Shown here one piece after another: positions 1 through 6,053 of a stretch of 7,713 nucleotides of DNA. The stretch's first letter is position 1. Every line of letters begins with the position of its first letter. The stretch is taken from NCBI GenBank assembly GCA_947502805.1, contig CANNBR010000039.1:1-7713 (forward strand). Reading direction: 5' to 3'. This DNA is from a bacterium (lineage in GTDB: Bacteria; Babelota; Babeliae; Babelales; CAIQNR01). The notes under the pieces are model-generated. The model searched no databases. It saw only the letters and a list, made by a program, of their open reading frames with translations, and had not been told where the DNA came from. The position numbers were made by a program, and so were the translations under genes.

Positions 1-103
1 CACAGATGGAAAAAAGCAGGCTTAAAATGATGGCCGAAAAAATTGGAAAGTAATAGGTAAGCCTTGGTTGCGTAGGGTGTTTTTTTTTGATGAATCGTAA
101 CAT
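1..103 (-). CDS. N-terminal part of an unidentified, probably membrane-anchored protein (cut by window edge)
   Basis: An open minus-strand frame begins with ATG at 103-101 and stays open to the window edge (34 codons). It is preceded by a well-placed AAAGGA at 114-109, five bases before the ATG. The peptide starts with a basic stretch (MLRFIKKKHPTQPR) and continues into a hydrophobic run (YYFPIFSAIILSLLFSIC). That is the usual layout of an N-terminal signal anchor or first membrane helix with the basic side in the cytoplasm. Function cannot be told from this fragment. It would be divergent from tspO. The other reading of the same DNA, a plus-strand gene tail ending at a TAA at 51-53, has less support. 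Calling this a gene rests on start context and composition, not on recognised homology. Confidence 0.55.
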   Translation of the reverse strand, partial: MLRFIKKKHPTQPRLTYYFPIFSAIILSLLFSIC

Positions 104-290
104 GTGTTTCCTTTTTTCGCTTAATTCCCACTAACCCTTTTTTAATAGAAGTTTTTACTCTAGCAAAGAAGAAGGACTAAAGAAAAGAGTTTTTCTCTAA
201 TTCTCCCTTAAGTAAGACAATTAGTATCATTCATGGCACAGTTAATTTACGATTAATAATGGATTTTATTTTTTATAAATAAGGGGTTTC
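104..290. other. Divergent intergenic region upstream of tspO
   Basis: This AT-rich stretch separates the left-edge minus-strand gene from tspO and must hold both promoters if both genes are real. It includes a small inverted repeat at 181-196 (AGAAAA / TTTTCT with a 4-base loop). It also has -10-like hexamers (TATCAT at 225-230, AATAAT at 255-260), but no convincing -35 partner at normal spacing. I see no RNA gene or further coding frame here. Confidence 0.4.
109..114 (-). promoter_or_regulatory. Ribosome binding site of the left-edge gene
   Basis: AAAGGA on the minus strand lies five bases upstream of the ATG at 103-101. It is the main reason for treating the left-edge minus-strand frame as a real gene start. 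Confidence 0.5.
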
Positions 291-776
291 ATGAAAAGAA
301 TTATGCAATTTTTAACCGATTTTATTGCGTTATGCAGTCTACTTACTCTCACTTTTTCTGCTTCATTTATAGGAAGTATGTTTTCAAACTCTTCCAACCT
401 TGCCTGGTACAAAACCTTGCAGCATCCATTCTTTACCCCACCATCATGGGCTTTTGGTGTAGTTTGGCCACTATTATATTTTCTTATGAGTTGCGCAGCA
501 TGGATAGTCTGGAAAAAACAGGGATTTTTATCAATCGCCCTTTATTGGTATTACGCACAACTAGTAATCAATGCGCTCTATATGCCTCTCTTTTTTCACT
601 ACAAACTACTCCTTTCATCATGCCTTTGGATCACGTTTCTTTTAGTTTTTATAGTACAAACGATGAGATCTTTTTTTAAAGTAAATAAAATTGCAGCATG
701 GTTATTAGTTCCCTATTGTATCTGGAGCATTTTTGCGCTTAATCTTAGTTTTTTTATATGGTACTTAAATAAATAG
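291..776 (+). CDS. tspO: TspO/MBR family membrane protein (tryptophan-rich sensory protein)
   Basis: The protein has 161 residues, the normal length for bacterial TspO, and is very hydrophobic with about five membrane helices (roughly 10-30, 53-74, 82-103, 107-128, 134-158). Family signatures appear in order: WYK at 39-41, PP at 50-51, W59 and LLYFLMS (61-67), N94 and FF (101-102), and VPYCIWSIFALNLS (140-153). In the conserved N-x-x-W-x-P-x-FF segment the Trp is Tyr97 here, and the WT of helix 2 is WP. TspO proteins bind porphyrins and lipids and act in tetrapyrrole, oxygen or light-stress responses; the ligand of this one is unknown. The ATG at 291 follows AAGGGG (281-286) at a short 4-base spacing. 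An in-frame ATG at 303 is possible but lies too far from that site. The gene converges on phr, with 3 bp between stops. Confidence 0.93.
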   Translation: MKRIMQFLTDFIALCSLLTLTFSASFIGSMFSNSSNLAWYKTLQHPFFTPPSWAFGVVWPLLYFLMSCAAWIVWKKQGFLSIALYWYYAQLVINALYMPLFFHYKLLLSSCLWITFLLVFIVQTMRSFFKVNKIAAWLLVPYCIWSIFALNLSFFIWYLNK

Positions 777-779
777 AAG

Positions 780-2153
780 TCACCTTAGCTCTATAAATAT
801 AGCTAAGGTTTTTTTGCTTTCTATCGCATGATCAAGTACAGGCAGAGGGTATTCATTTTTAGGATTTAAAGCCTTGTACCATGAATGAATTTCTTTTGAA
901 GAAAAATGCTTAAGCTCTGGCACCCATTGCTTGATGTACTCACATTCAGGATCAAATTTTTTCTGTTGAAGCCATGGATTAAAAATACGAAAATAGGGCT
1001 GCGAATCAGCACCAGTTGAAGCTGCCCACTGCCAGTTACCATTATTTACACATGGATCATAATCAACCAACTGTTGAGCAAAATAACGCTCACCTTTTCG
1101 CCAATCGATATGCATATCTTTAGTTAAAAATGAAGCGACCACCATACGCACTCTATTATGCATGTAACCCGTTGCATTCAGCTGACGCATACCAGCATCA
1201 ACAAGAGGAAAACCGGTTGTACCTTTACACCAATGAGCAAACCATACTTTATTATCTGACCAAGGAATATTCTGATATTTTTTTACAAATGCCTTTCCAA
1301 AAACATGCTGAAAATGATACGCAAGATGAGTAAAAAAATCTCGCCAATAGAGTTGTTTTAAAATTTGAAGATCTGCTTTTTCTTGTTTAATTGCATAAAA
1401 AACTTCTCGTACTGAAACAGTACCAAATTTAAGATGAGCCGAAAGTCCCGTTGTTGCTTGCGCTGGATAGTCACGAATTTCAGTATAGTTTTTAAATTCA
1501 CCCATATGATTAAGAATTTTTTTGGCTGCAGCTCGACCACCATGCTCAAAAAGAGCACGCTTAGATAACCCAATTTTTTTGTTAAAAACATCCAAAGTTA
1601 TTTCATGAGAATTATGAGCAGTAAAAAAAGAACCTTTTGTACATTCAGCTGGTTCTTGCACTTTCGTCTGCATAGCCTTTTTTAAAAATGCACCATAAAT
1701 CGTGTAAGCAGTTCCTTTGCCAGTAAAAATTGTATCTGGATTACACAAAAGCGCATCGTCAATAGAAAACCAGGTTGCTATTTTTTTTACCACAACCTTT
1801 TCAAGTTCAATATCACGCTTGCGAGCAAATGGGGTGTAATCGCGATTAGAAAAAACTGCATCAATAGCTTCATCTTTTATCAATTGCTCAACAACCTCTT
1901 TCGTTGATCCATAAAAAAAGAAAAGTTTTCCCCCTTTTTTAGCTAACTGACCAGCAAGATCTTCTAATGACTCCACCATAAACTGTATTGCTGACAAGCT
2001 TCGATAATGATTTGATTCTTCTACCTGCACAGAATCAAAAATAAAAATAGGCATTACCTCATCTGACTCAGCAAGAGCTTTATTTAATCCCCTATTATCA
2101 ACAGTACGAAGATCACGGTGAAAAATAAAAAGGGCTTTTTTAAACTGTTTCAT
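780..2153 (-). CDS. phrB: Class I deoxyribodipyrimidine photolyase (cryptochrome/photolyase family)
   Basis: This FAD enzyme uses blue light to split pyrimidine dimers in DNA. The 457 residues match the full length of class I enzymes. An N-terminal antenna domain opens with FIFHRDLRTVDN (9-20). The C-terminal FAD domain contains GLSAHLKFGTVS (236-247), QLYWRDFF (267-274), TGFPLVDAGMRQL (313-325), GYMHNRVRM (329-337), NNGNWQWAASTG (370-381) and PYFRIFNP (386-393). Against E. coli Phr, the FAD-contacting Asn is N371 and the electron-transfer Trp triad is kept as W374, W351 and W304. W277 corresponds to W270. The dimer-contacting Glu274 is Gln267 here, a residue also seen at this place in animal (6-4) photolyases and cryptochromes. 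The start is preceded by AGGGGA overlapping the trpS stop, 11 bp upstream, so the two genes are probably co-transcribed. The C-terminus (TLAIFIELR) aligns in length with E. coli, so it is not an artefact of the overlapping terminator. Confidence 0.96.
   Translation of the reverse strand: MKQFKKALFIFHRDLRTVDNRGLNKALAESDEVMPIFIFDSVQVEESNHYRSLSAIQFMVESLEDLAGQLAKKGGKLFFFYGSTKEVVEQLIKDEAIDAVFSNRDYTPFARKRDIELEKVVVKKIATWFSIDDALLCNPDTIFTGKGTAYTIYGAFLKKAMQTKVQEPAECTKGSFFTAHNSHEITLDVFNKKIGLSKRALFEHGGRAAAKKILNHMGEFKNYTEIRDYPAQATTGLSAHLKFGTVSVREVFYAIKQEKADLQILKQLYWRDFFTHLAYHFQHVFGKAFVKKYQNIPWSDNKVWFAHWCKGTTGFPLVDAGMRQLNATGYMHNRVRMVVASFLTKDMHIDWRKGERYFAQQLVDYDPCVNNGNWQWAASTGADSQPYFRIFNPWLQQKKFDPECEYIKQWVPELKHFSSKEIHSWYKALNPKNEYPLPVLDHAIESKKTLAIFIELR
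782..815 (+). terminator. Rho-independent terminator of tspO, embedded in the phr 3' end
   Basis: A perfect 9-bp stem, ACCTTAGCT (782-790) with AGCTAAGGT (801-809), has a 10-base A/T loop. On the plus strand it is followed at once by seven T residues (809-815). It begins five bases after the tspO stop. On the minus strand it encodes the last 11 residues and part of the stop codon of the photolyase. No T run follows the stem in the minus direction, so it should work mainly for tspO. Confidence 0.88.
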
Positions 2154-2164
2154 CGACTATTCCC

Positions 2165-3175
2165 CTATTTTTGATAATTCAAATGCATTGCTTCTTTAAC
2201 TTCTGCAAGCGTCTGTTGAGCGACCAGTGCCGCCCGCTTAGTGCCTTCTAAAAGAATCTGCATCACCTGAGCCCGATCATGTTCATAGAGCTTTCTGCGC
2301 TCACGAATCGGACTTATAAATGCTTCAAGAACTTCAAGCAGATATTTTTTAACTACCATGTCTCCCAAGCCGCCACGAGCATAATGATCTTTAAGTTCTT
2401 GTACTTTGTGCGTATCAGTAGCAAAAAGATCTAAGTAATCAAAAACAGGATTACCCTCAACCTTACCCGGATCTTCCACACGTAAATGGTTAGGATCGGT
2501 GTACATGCTGCGAACTTTTTTTGAAAGCTCATCAAGAGAGTCAGATAAATAAATTGCGTTATTTAAAGATTTTGACATCTTTGCTTGCCCATCAATACCA
2601 ACAAGACGTTTACCCAGTACAGGAAGAAGCCCTTTTGCCTCTACCAATACTTCTTTTTTATAAATGCGATTAAAAGAGCGAACAATTTCATTAGTTTGTT
2701 CAATCATAGGTAGTTGATCTTCCCCAACTGGAACTAACGTTGCCTTAAAAGCGGTAATATCAGCAGCCTGATTTATGGGATACGTAAAAAAACCAACTGG
2801 CAAACTTTCTTCCATTCCTTTTTGTTTAATCTCAGCTTTTACTGTTGGATTACGAGATAAACGAGCAACGGTTACTAAGTTCATGTAATACAGAGTGAGC
2901 TCAGGAATAGCAGGAATCATTGATTGAATAAAAATAGTTGTTTGTGCTGGATCAATACCCACTGCAAGGTAATCACACATCACTTGAAATACTGAATCAT
3001 GGACTTTTTGGGGGTCTTCAAAATTATCAGTCAATGCCTGTACATCGGCAATCATCACAAATTGATTACAGGTTTTTTGTAATTGAACTCTATTTTTTAA
3101 AGAACCAATATAATGACCTACATGCAATTTACCTGTTGGTCTATCGCCCGTTAATATAGTTTCTTTCTTATTCAT
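2165..3175 (-). CDS. trpS: Tryptophanyl-tRNA synthetase (class Ic)
   Basis: The enzyme charges tRNA-Trp with tryptophan in the cytoplasm. From the chosen start it has 336 residues, typical of bacterial TrpRS. The Rossmann fold opens with ILTGDRPTGKLHVGHYIGSL (7-26), where HVGHY is the HIGH signature. MIADVQALTDN (41-51) follows, and the KMSKS loop is intact in GIDGQAKMSKSLNN (193-206). The GDRPTG form resembles the TrpRS of Firmicutes more than the E. coli type. I chose ATG 3175-3173 because it gives the standard N-terminus. An in-frame ATG at 3208 would add 11 residues (MTVFFSYESNL) with no clear ribosome site; the chosen start has only a weak GAAAG seven bases upstream. It is first of a two-gene minus-strand unit with phr. 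I see no T-box leader. Confidence 0.96.
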   Translation of the reverse strand: MNKKETILTGDRPTGKLHVGHYIGSLKNRVQLQKTCNQFVMIADVQALTDNFEDPQKVHDSVFQVMCDYLAVGIDPAQTTIFIQSMIPAIPELTLYYMNLVTVARLSRNPTVKAEIKQKGMEESLPVGFFTYPINQAADITAFKATLVPVGEDQLPMIEQTNEIVRSFNRIYKKEVLVEAKGLLPVLGKRLVGIDGQAKMSKSLNNAIYLSDSLDELSKKVRSMYTDPNHLRVEDPGKVEGNPVFDYLDLFATDTHKVQELKDHYARGGLGDMVVKKYLLEVLEAFISPIRERRKLYEHDRAQVMQILLEGTKRAALVAQQTLAEVKEAMHLNYQK

Positions 3176-3303
3176 AAGATTACTTTCATAGCTAAAAAAT
3201 ACTGTCATACTTTTTATTTATCTTACTCAAAAAATATCTTAGTGGCACATAACTGATAAAAAAATAAAAATCTTTTTTTTTAAAAATAGACAAAATCAAC
3301 TTC

Positions 3304-3324
3304 ATTTTTTTAGGCTAAAAAAAT
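3304..3324. repeat. Perfect A/T inverted repeat in the divergent promoter region
   Basis: ATTTTTTTA (3304-3312) and TAAAAAAAT (3316-3324) are exact reverse complements around GGC. A purely A/T hairpin with a 3-base loop is weak as RNA. It may instead be a protein-binding palindrome, a bent A-tract or an UP-like element, or chance in A/T-rich DNA. Confidence 0.45.
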
Positions 3325-3334
3325 AATTGATTGT

Positions 3335-3376
3335 ATCCGCCGTCGCCAAGGCTATGGCGTACTGCGGGCAAAGCCC
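3335..3376 (+). repeat. GC-rich dispersed hairpin repeat, copy 1
   Basis: This GC-rich island sits in A/T-rich surroundings. CGCC (3344-3347) pairs with GGCG (3356-3359). An outer CCGC (3337-3340) pairs with GCGG (3364-3367), giving a two-storey stem with an internal loop. A small GGGC-AAA-GCCC hairpin (3366-3376) ends two bases before the cdaA ribosome site, and uses bases shared with the outer stem, so the two folds exclude each other. The first 21 bases match 18 of 21 with a second copy at the right edge of the window, in the same orientation. It is intergenic and non-coding; its role is unknown. Confidence 0.65.
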
Positions 3377-3378
3377 TT

Positions 3379-3383
3379 GGGAG
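3379..3383 (+). promoter_or_regulatory. Ribosome binding site deciding the cdaA-like start
   Basis: GGGAG lies eight bases before ATG 3392. It overlaps the alternative TTG start at 3377, which makes that start unlikely. A hairpin of the dispersed repeat ends two bases upstream. Confidence 0.6.
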
Positions 3384-3391
3384 AACAAACA

Positions 3392-4237
3392 ATGATAGAT
3401 CACATTCCACTCTGGTGGCACTTCGACCTGTATCGATGGCAAGACGGTTTTGAAATTTTACTCATCAGCGGACTTTTTTATTACCTTTCCGTTTGGCTTT
3501 CACAAGATAAGCAAAAACCACTGCTCCTTACCTTTTATGGATACTGCAGTGGACTACTTATTGCCGACTATGCAAGCTTAACCACCATAAGCACCCTCTT
3601 GCTTTTATTCTTACCCATTGCCTGCACCGTTTTTTTAATTATTCATCAAAACACTCTGCAAAAAAATTTTATTACTTTGCATGCACTCACCCCCTCACAA
3701 AAACCTTCTGTAGATTGGATTGAGTTAGTAATAAGAGCAGGCCTTACTGCCGCAAGTGATAATAAATCATTAACCTGTATTATTGAAAAAAAACAAGCAC
3801 TTGAAACCATTATTTCCTCACAACAGTGCATTTCAGCACCTCTTTCACTTGATATTTTACGCCTCATCACTACAAGCAATCTTTACAACCCACACCAAAT
3901 GTTATGGATAGATAGCCATGCGCGAGTACATGCTTTTAATGCACTATGGCAAAAAAATTCCATGACTGAATGGCTCTCGCAAGAAGTACAAGAACAAGAA
4001 CCTTGGCTGCGTGATGCACTTTTTTTCACTACCAAAACGGATGCCCTTTTTATAAAACTTATTCCTGAAACGCGAACTTTTACTCTGATAGCTCATGGAA
4101 AAATTATTCAAAAAGCCTTGGCTCAACACGCTTTTAGCACCATTCGCACCTACCTTGGCTACACCCCTCATTCTTTACAAGGAGATTGGTATGTCCCTTT
4201 CAATAAAAACACCCTATCTGAACAGTCTCGCTCTTAA
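3392..4237 (+). CDS. CdaA-like membrane protein with a degenerate diadenylate cyclase (DAC) domain
   Basis: CdaA (YbbP) is the membrane diadenylate cyclase that makes c-di-AMP from two ATP. This 281-residue protein has its layout: three N-terminal membrane helices (about 19-36, 43-60, 64-85), a linker, then a DAC-like region (about 108-255). Pieces that align by eye with B. subtilis CdaA are WIELVIRAGL (109-118), SLTCIIEKK (126-134), APLSLDILRLI (149-159), WIDSHARVHAF (172-182) and TDALFIKLIPETRTFTLIAHGKI (216-238; CdaA has TDSLTIIVSEETGGVSVAKNG). The position before cdaR and glmM agrees. However, the DGA motif aligns with N166-P167-H168 and the RHR motif with W205-L206-R207, so cyclase activity is doubtful. 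The frame is intact, which argues against a fresh pseudogene. The start is ATG 3392 behind GGGAG; a TTG at 3377 would add five residues. It overlaps the next gene by 47 bp. The family call rests on context plus visual alignment; the loss of activity is inferred. Confidence 0.78.
   Translation: MIDHIPLWWHFDLYRWQDGFEILLISGLFYYLSVWLSQDKQKPLLLTFYGYCSGLLIADYASLTTISTLLLLFLPIACTVFLIIHQNTLQKNFITLHALTPSQKPSVDWIELVIRAGLTAASDNKSLTCIIEKKQALETIISSQQCISAPLSLDILRLITTSNLYNPHQMLWIDSHARVHAFNALWQKNSMTEWLSQEVQEQEPWLRDALFFTTKTDALFIKLIPETRTFTLIAHGKIIQKALAQHAFSTIRTYLGYTPHSLQGDWYVPFNKNTLSEQSRS
4179..4184 (+). promoter_or_regulatory. Ribosome binding site of the cdaR-like gene
   Basis: AAGGAG lies six bases before ATG 4191, inside the 3' end of the cdaA-like gene. 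It favours this start over the upstream in-frame ATG at 4095 and suggests translational coupling. Confidence 0.75.
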
Positions 4238-4586
4238 ATGCCTTGCTCTCATTTTTGGGTATGGCTTATGGCACTGTGTCAGTACACATCAAAAAATAGA
4301 AATTACTCAAAAAGTCCCTGTGTGCTTTTACAATACTCTTCCTCACCAACTAATTACTGCCCCTGAAAATATCCATATTAAGATTTATGGAGCACGCAAA
4401 GACCTCTTCAAAATAACCTTTGATAGCGCTCTACATTATGATGCGCAAACATTACATGAAGGCGCTCAAACCGTTCCCATCACAAAAGAGCAGATCTTTT
4501 TGCCTGAATCAGTGAGACTGGTACACTATAAGCCTACAGAAATTACGATTGTAGTAAGAGAAACTGACACAAACAGCCAAGTATAA
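4191..4586 (+). CDS. CdaR-like protein: one membrane helix plus a single YbbR domain
   Basis: CdaR (YbbR) is a membrane-anchored extracytoplasmic regulator that binds CdaA. This 131-residue protein has a short cytoplasmic N-terminus, one membrane helix (about 11-30, NSLALKCLALIFGYGLWHCV) and one beta-rich YbbR domain (about 38-125). Family-like segments are KVPVCFYNTLPHQLITAPENI (first 20 residues from 41), IHIKIYGARKDLFKI (61-75) and VRLVHYKPTEITIVV (108-122); the last matches the repeat-closing strand (SVTTVTIEE in B. subtilis). B. subtilis CdaR has four YbbR repeats, so this is a minimal form. The chosen start follows a clear AAGGAG; an ATG at 4095 would add 32 residues ahead of the helix that do not look like the family. 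It sits between the cdaA-like gene and glmM, the conserved order of this cluster. Confidence 0.78.
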   Translation: MSLSIKTPYLNSLALKCLALIFGYGLWHCVSTHQKIEITQKVPVCFYNTLPHQLITAPENIHIKIYGARKDLFKITFDSALHYDAQTLHEGAQTVPITKEQIFLPESVRLVHYKPTEITIVVRETDTNSQV

Positions 4587-4603
4587 GGAAGGTCTTTTTT
4601 CGT

Positions 4604-5983
4604 ATGCAGAATTTATTTGGAACTGATGGCATTCGTTCACGAGTAGGACAATCACCACTCACTCCGCATGAACTTGTCGCCTTTGGAGCTGCTCTAGGCA
4701 AATGGGTGTGCAGCAAACATACTCAGCCAAACATTCTTCTAGCACATGACACACGCCACTCAGCGCCGCTTGTAAAAGCAGCCTTAAAAGCTGGACTCTT
4801 TCAGCATCCAGTCACTCTTTATGATGGTGGCATTGTTCCTACACCGGCTCTTTTTCATCAAGTAGTAGAAGGTCCTTATGATTATGGCATCATGATTACC
4901 GCATCTCATAATCCGTACCAAGATAATGGAATTAAAATCATCACGAAAAAAAATGGCAAACTTACTCAAGAAGATGAACAGGAACTCAATGCGCTCTATG
5001 CCTCTCATCAACACACTTCAAGTGTAGCGCAGTCCGCCATAACCTATGAACATTTGGGGACAGAGCAAAAAATATCCGATGCTACTGCACGGTATTTTGA
5101 AGCACTGAAAAATTATTTTCCTGAGCCATTTTTAGACGGAATAACACTCATTCTTGATTGTGCACACGGATCATATGCATCGACAGCCCCAGCATTTCTT
5201 GAAGAACTTGGAGCACGAATTATTCCTCTTGCAATTACGCCTGATGGAAAAAACATCAACAAAAATTGCGGCTCACTTTACCCTCAACAACTACAGGAAG
5301 CAGTTATCAAACATGGTGCTCACGCAGGCTTTGCTTTTGATGGAGACGGAGATCGTCTTGTTGCTGTAACAAAAAATGGTATCTGCAAAGATGGGGATGA
5401 ACTGCTTGCCTTTTTATTGAATCATCCGACCTATCAACAAGAATCAGCCATTGTAGGAACTATTTTAAGTAATGAAGGTCTTGCTATCCAGCTTAAAAAA
5501 CAAGGAAAAATTCTATACCGAACTCCGGTAGGAGACAAAAATGTTGTTCAAAAAATGAAAGACTGTGGGGCACTGATTGGCGGAGAACCTTCAGGTCACC
5601 TTATTTTACGTGACTTTACTGATACCGCTGACGGATTATTTACCCTGCTACGGCTAGCGCAAACAGCACTTTTTATACATGATTGGAATTTTACAAGCTT
5701 TACAAAATTTCCCCAGGCTATCCTCAACATTCCCATTACATCTAAAAAAGATTTAAGCTGTGTACCATACGCCACCATTATCACCGCACATCAAACAGAA
5801 CTTTCTGAAGGCAGAGTTATTGTTCGCTATTCAGGAACCGAACCACTTTTGCGTATTATGGTAGAGGCATCAGATCAGGAAAAAGCATACTCCGTTGGAA
5901 ACCAACTCTCTCAAGCATTATTAGAAGCATTTAAAGTGTCATCCCCAGAGAATAAAGTCGCAGTAGTGCGCAGCACTAGCTAG
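4604..5983 (+). CDS. glmM: Phosphoglucosamine mutase
   Basis: GlmM converts glucosamine-6-phosphate to glucosamine-1-phosphate, feeding UDP-GlcNAc for peptidoglycan. The 459 residues cover all four domains of the alpha-D-phosphohexomutase fold. Seen in order: the N-terminal LFGTDGIR (4-11), the phosphoserine loop MITASHNPYQDNGIKI (97-112) with catalytic Ser101, the Mg-binding DGDGDR (246-251), the sugar-binding GEPSGH (327-332), and the phosphate-binding RYSGTEPLLR (408-417). The FGTDGIR start and ITASHNP loop separate it from phosphomannomutases. It starts 17 bp after the cdaR-like stop; AAGGAAGG (4585-4592) overlaps that stop and serves as ribosome site at a slightly long 11-base spacing. 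In Firmicutes GlmM binds CdaA and inhibits it, so its place here is meaningful. All catalytic motifs are intact, in contrast with the cdaA-like neighbour. Confidence 0.98.
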   Translation: MQNLFGTDGIRSRVGQSPLTPHELVAFGAALGKWVCSKHTQPNILLAHDTRHSAPLVKAALKAGLFQHPVTLYDGGIVPTPALFHQVVEGPYDYGIMITASHNPYQDNGIKIITKKNGKLTQEDEQELNALYASHQHTSSVAQSAITYEHLGTEQKISDATARYFEALKNYFPEPFLDGITLILDCAHGSYASTAPAFLEELGARIIPLAITPDGKNINKNCGSLYPQQLQEAVIKHGAHAGFAFDGDGDRLVAVTKNGICKDGDELLAFLLNHPTYQQESAIVGTILSNEGLAIQLKKQGKILYRTPVGDKNVVQKMKDCGALIGGEPSGHLILRDFTDTADGLFTLLRLAQTALFIHDWNFTSFTKFPQAILNIPITSKKDLSCVPYATIITAHQTELSEGRVIVRYSGTEPLLRIMVEASDQEKAYSVGNQLSQALLEAFKVSSPENKVAVVRSTS

Positions 5984-6053
5984 ACTGAGTGAACGGTACG
6001 GGGAACCAGACATAACAAGAGAAAGTCATAATAGATTTTAAGGAATAAAAATT

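Larger units (their letters stand above)
3176..3391. other. Divergent intergenic region between trpS and the cdaA-like gene
   Basis: This very A/T-rich region must contain promoters for two operons facing away from each other. It holds long A and T tracts, a perfect A/T inverted repeat (3304-3324) and a GC-rich repeat element (3335-3376) next to the cdaA ribosome site. TAGACA (3287-3292) with TAGGCT (3311-3316) is a weak plus-strand promoter candidate. I see no convincing minus-strand promoter. No coding frame or RNA gene is evident. Confidence 0.5.

Noticed and set aside
3..53. Plus-strand gene tail QMEKSRLKMMAEKIGK ending at TAA
   Set aside because: Only 16 codons with no recognisable family; the opposite-strand start with a ribosome site and membrane-like N-terminus explains the same DNA better.
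61..88. Plus-strand intrinsic terminator with T9 run
   Set aside because: The stem is five pairs with two G-T wobbles, and the run fits AAA Lys codons of the left-edge minus-strand gene.
181..290. Promoter for tspO
   Set aside because: -10-like hexamers TATCAT and AATAAT exist but no matching -35 at 16-18 bases; A/T richness makes such hits expected.
1130..1333. Small plus-strand frame inside phr
   Set aside because: Shadow of the photolyase coding sequence; no ribosome site or recognisable protein.
3176..3340. T-box riboswitch or other tRNA-sensing leader upstream of trpS
   Set aside because: No T-box sequence, no GC-rich specifier stem and no terminator on the minus strand in this short A/T-rich leader.
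3377..3391. TTG start for the cdaA-like gene
   Set aside because: It overlaps GGGAG, the likely ribosome site for ATG 3392, and adds only five residues with no family support.
4095..4190. Longer start for the cdaR-like gene
   Set aside because: The extra 32 residues overlap the DAC region of the upstream gene and lack a good ribosome site; ATG 4191 has AAGGAG at ideal spacing.
5984..6053. Terminator or small gene between glmM and the DUF502 gene
   Set aside because: Only a very short GGT/ACC pairing, no T run, and no open frame with a start site.
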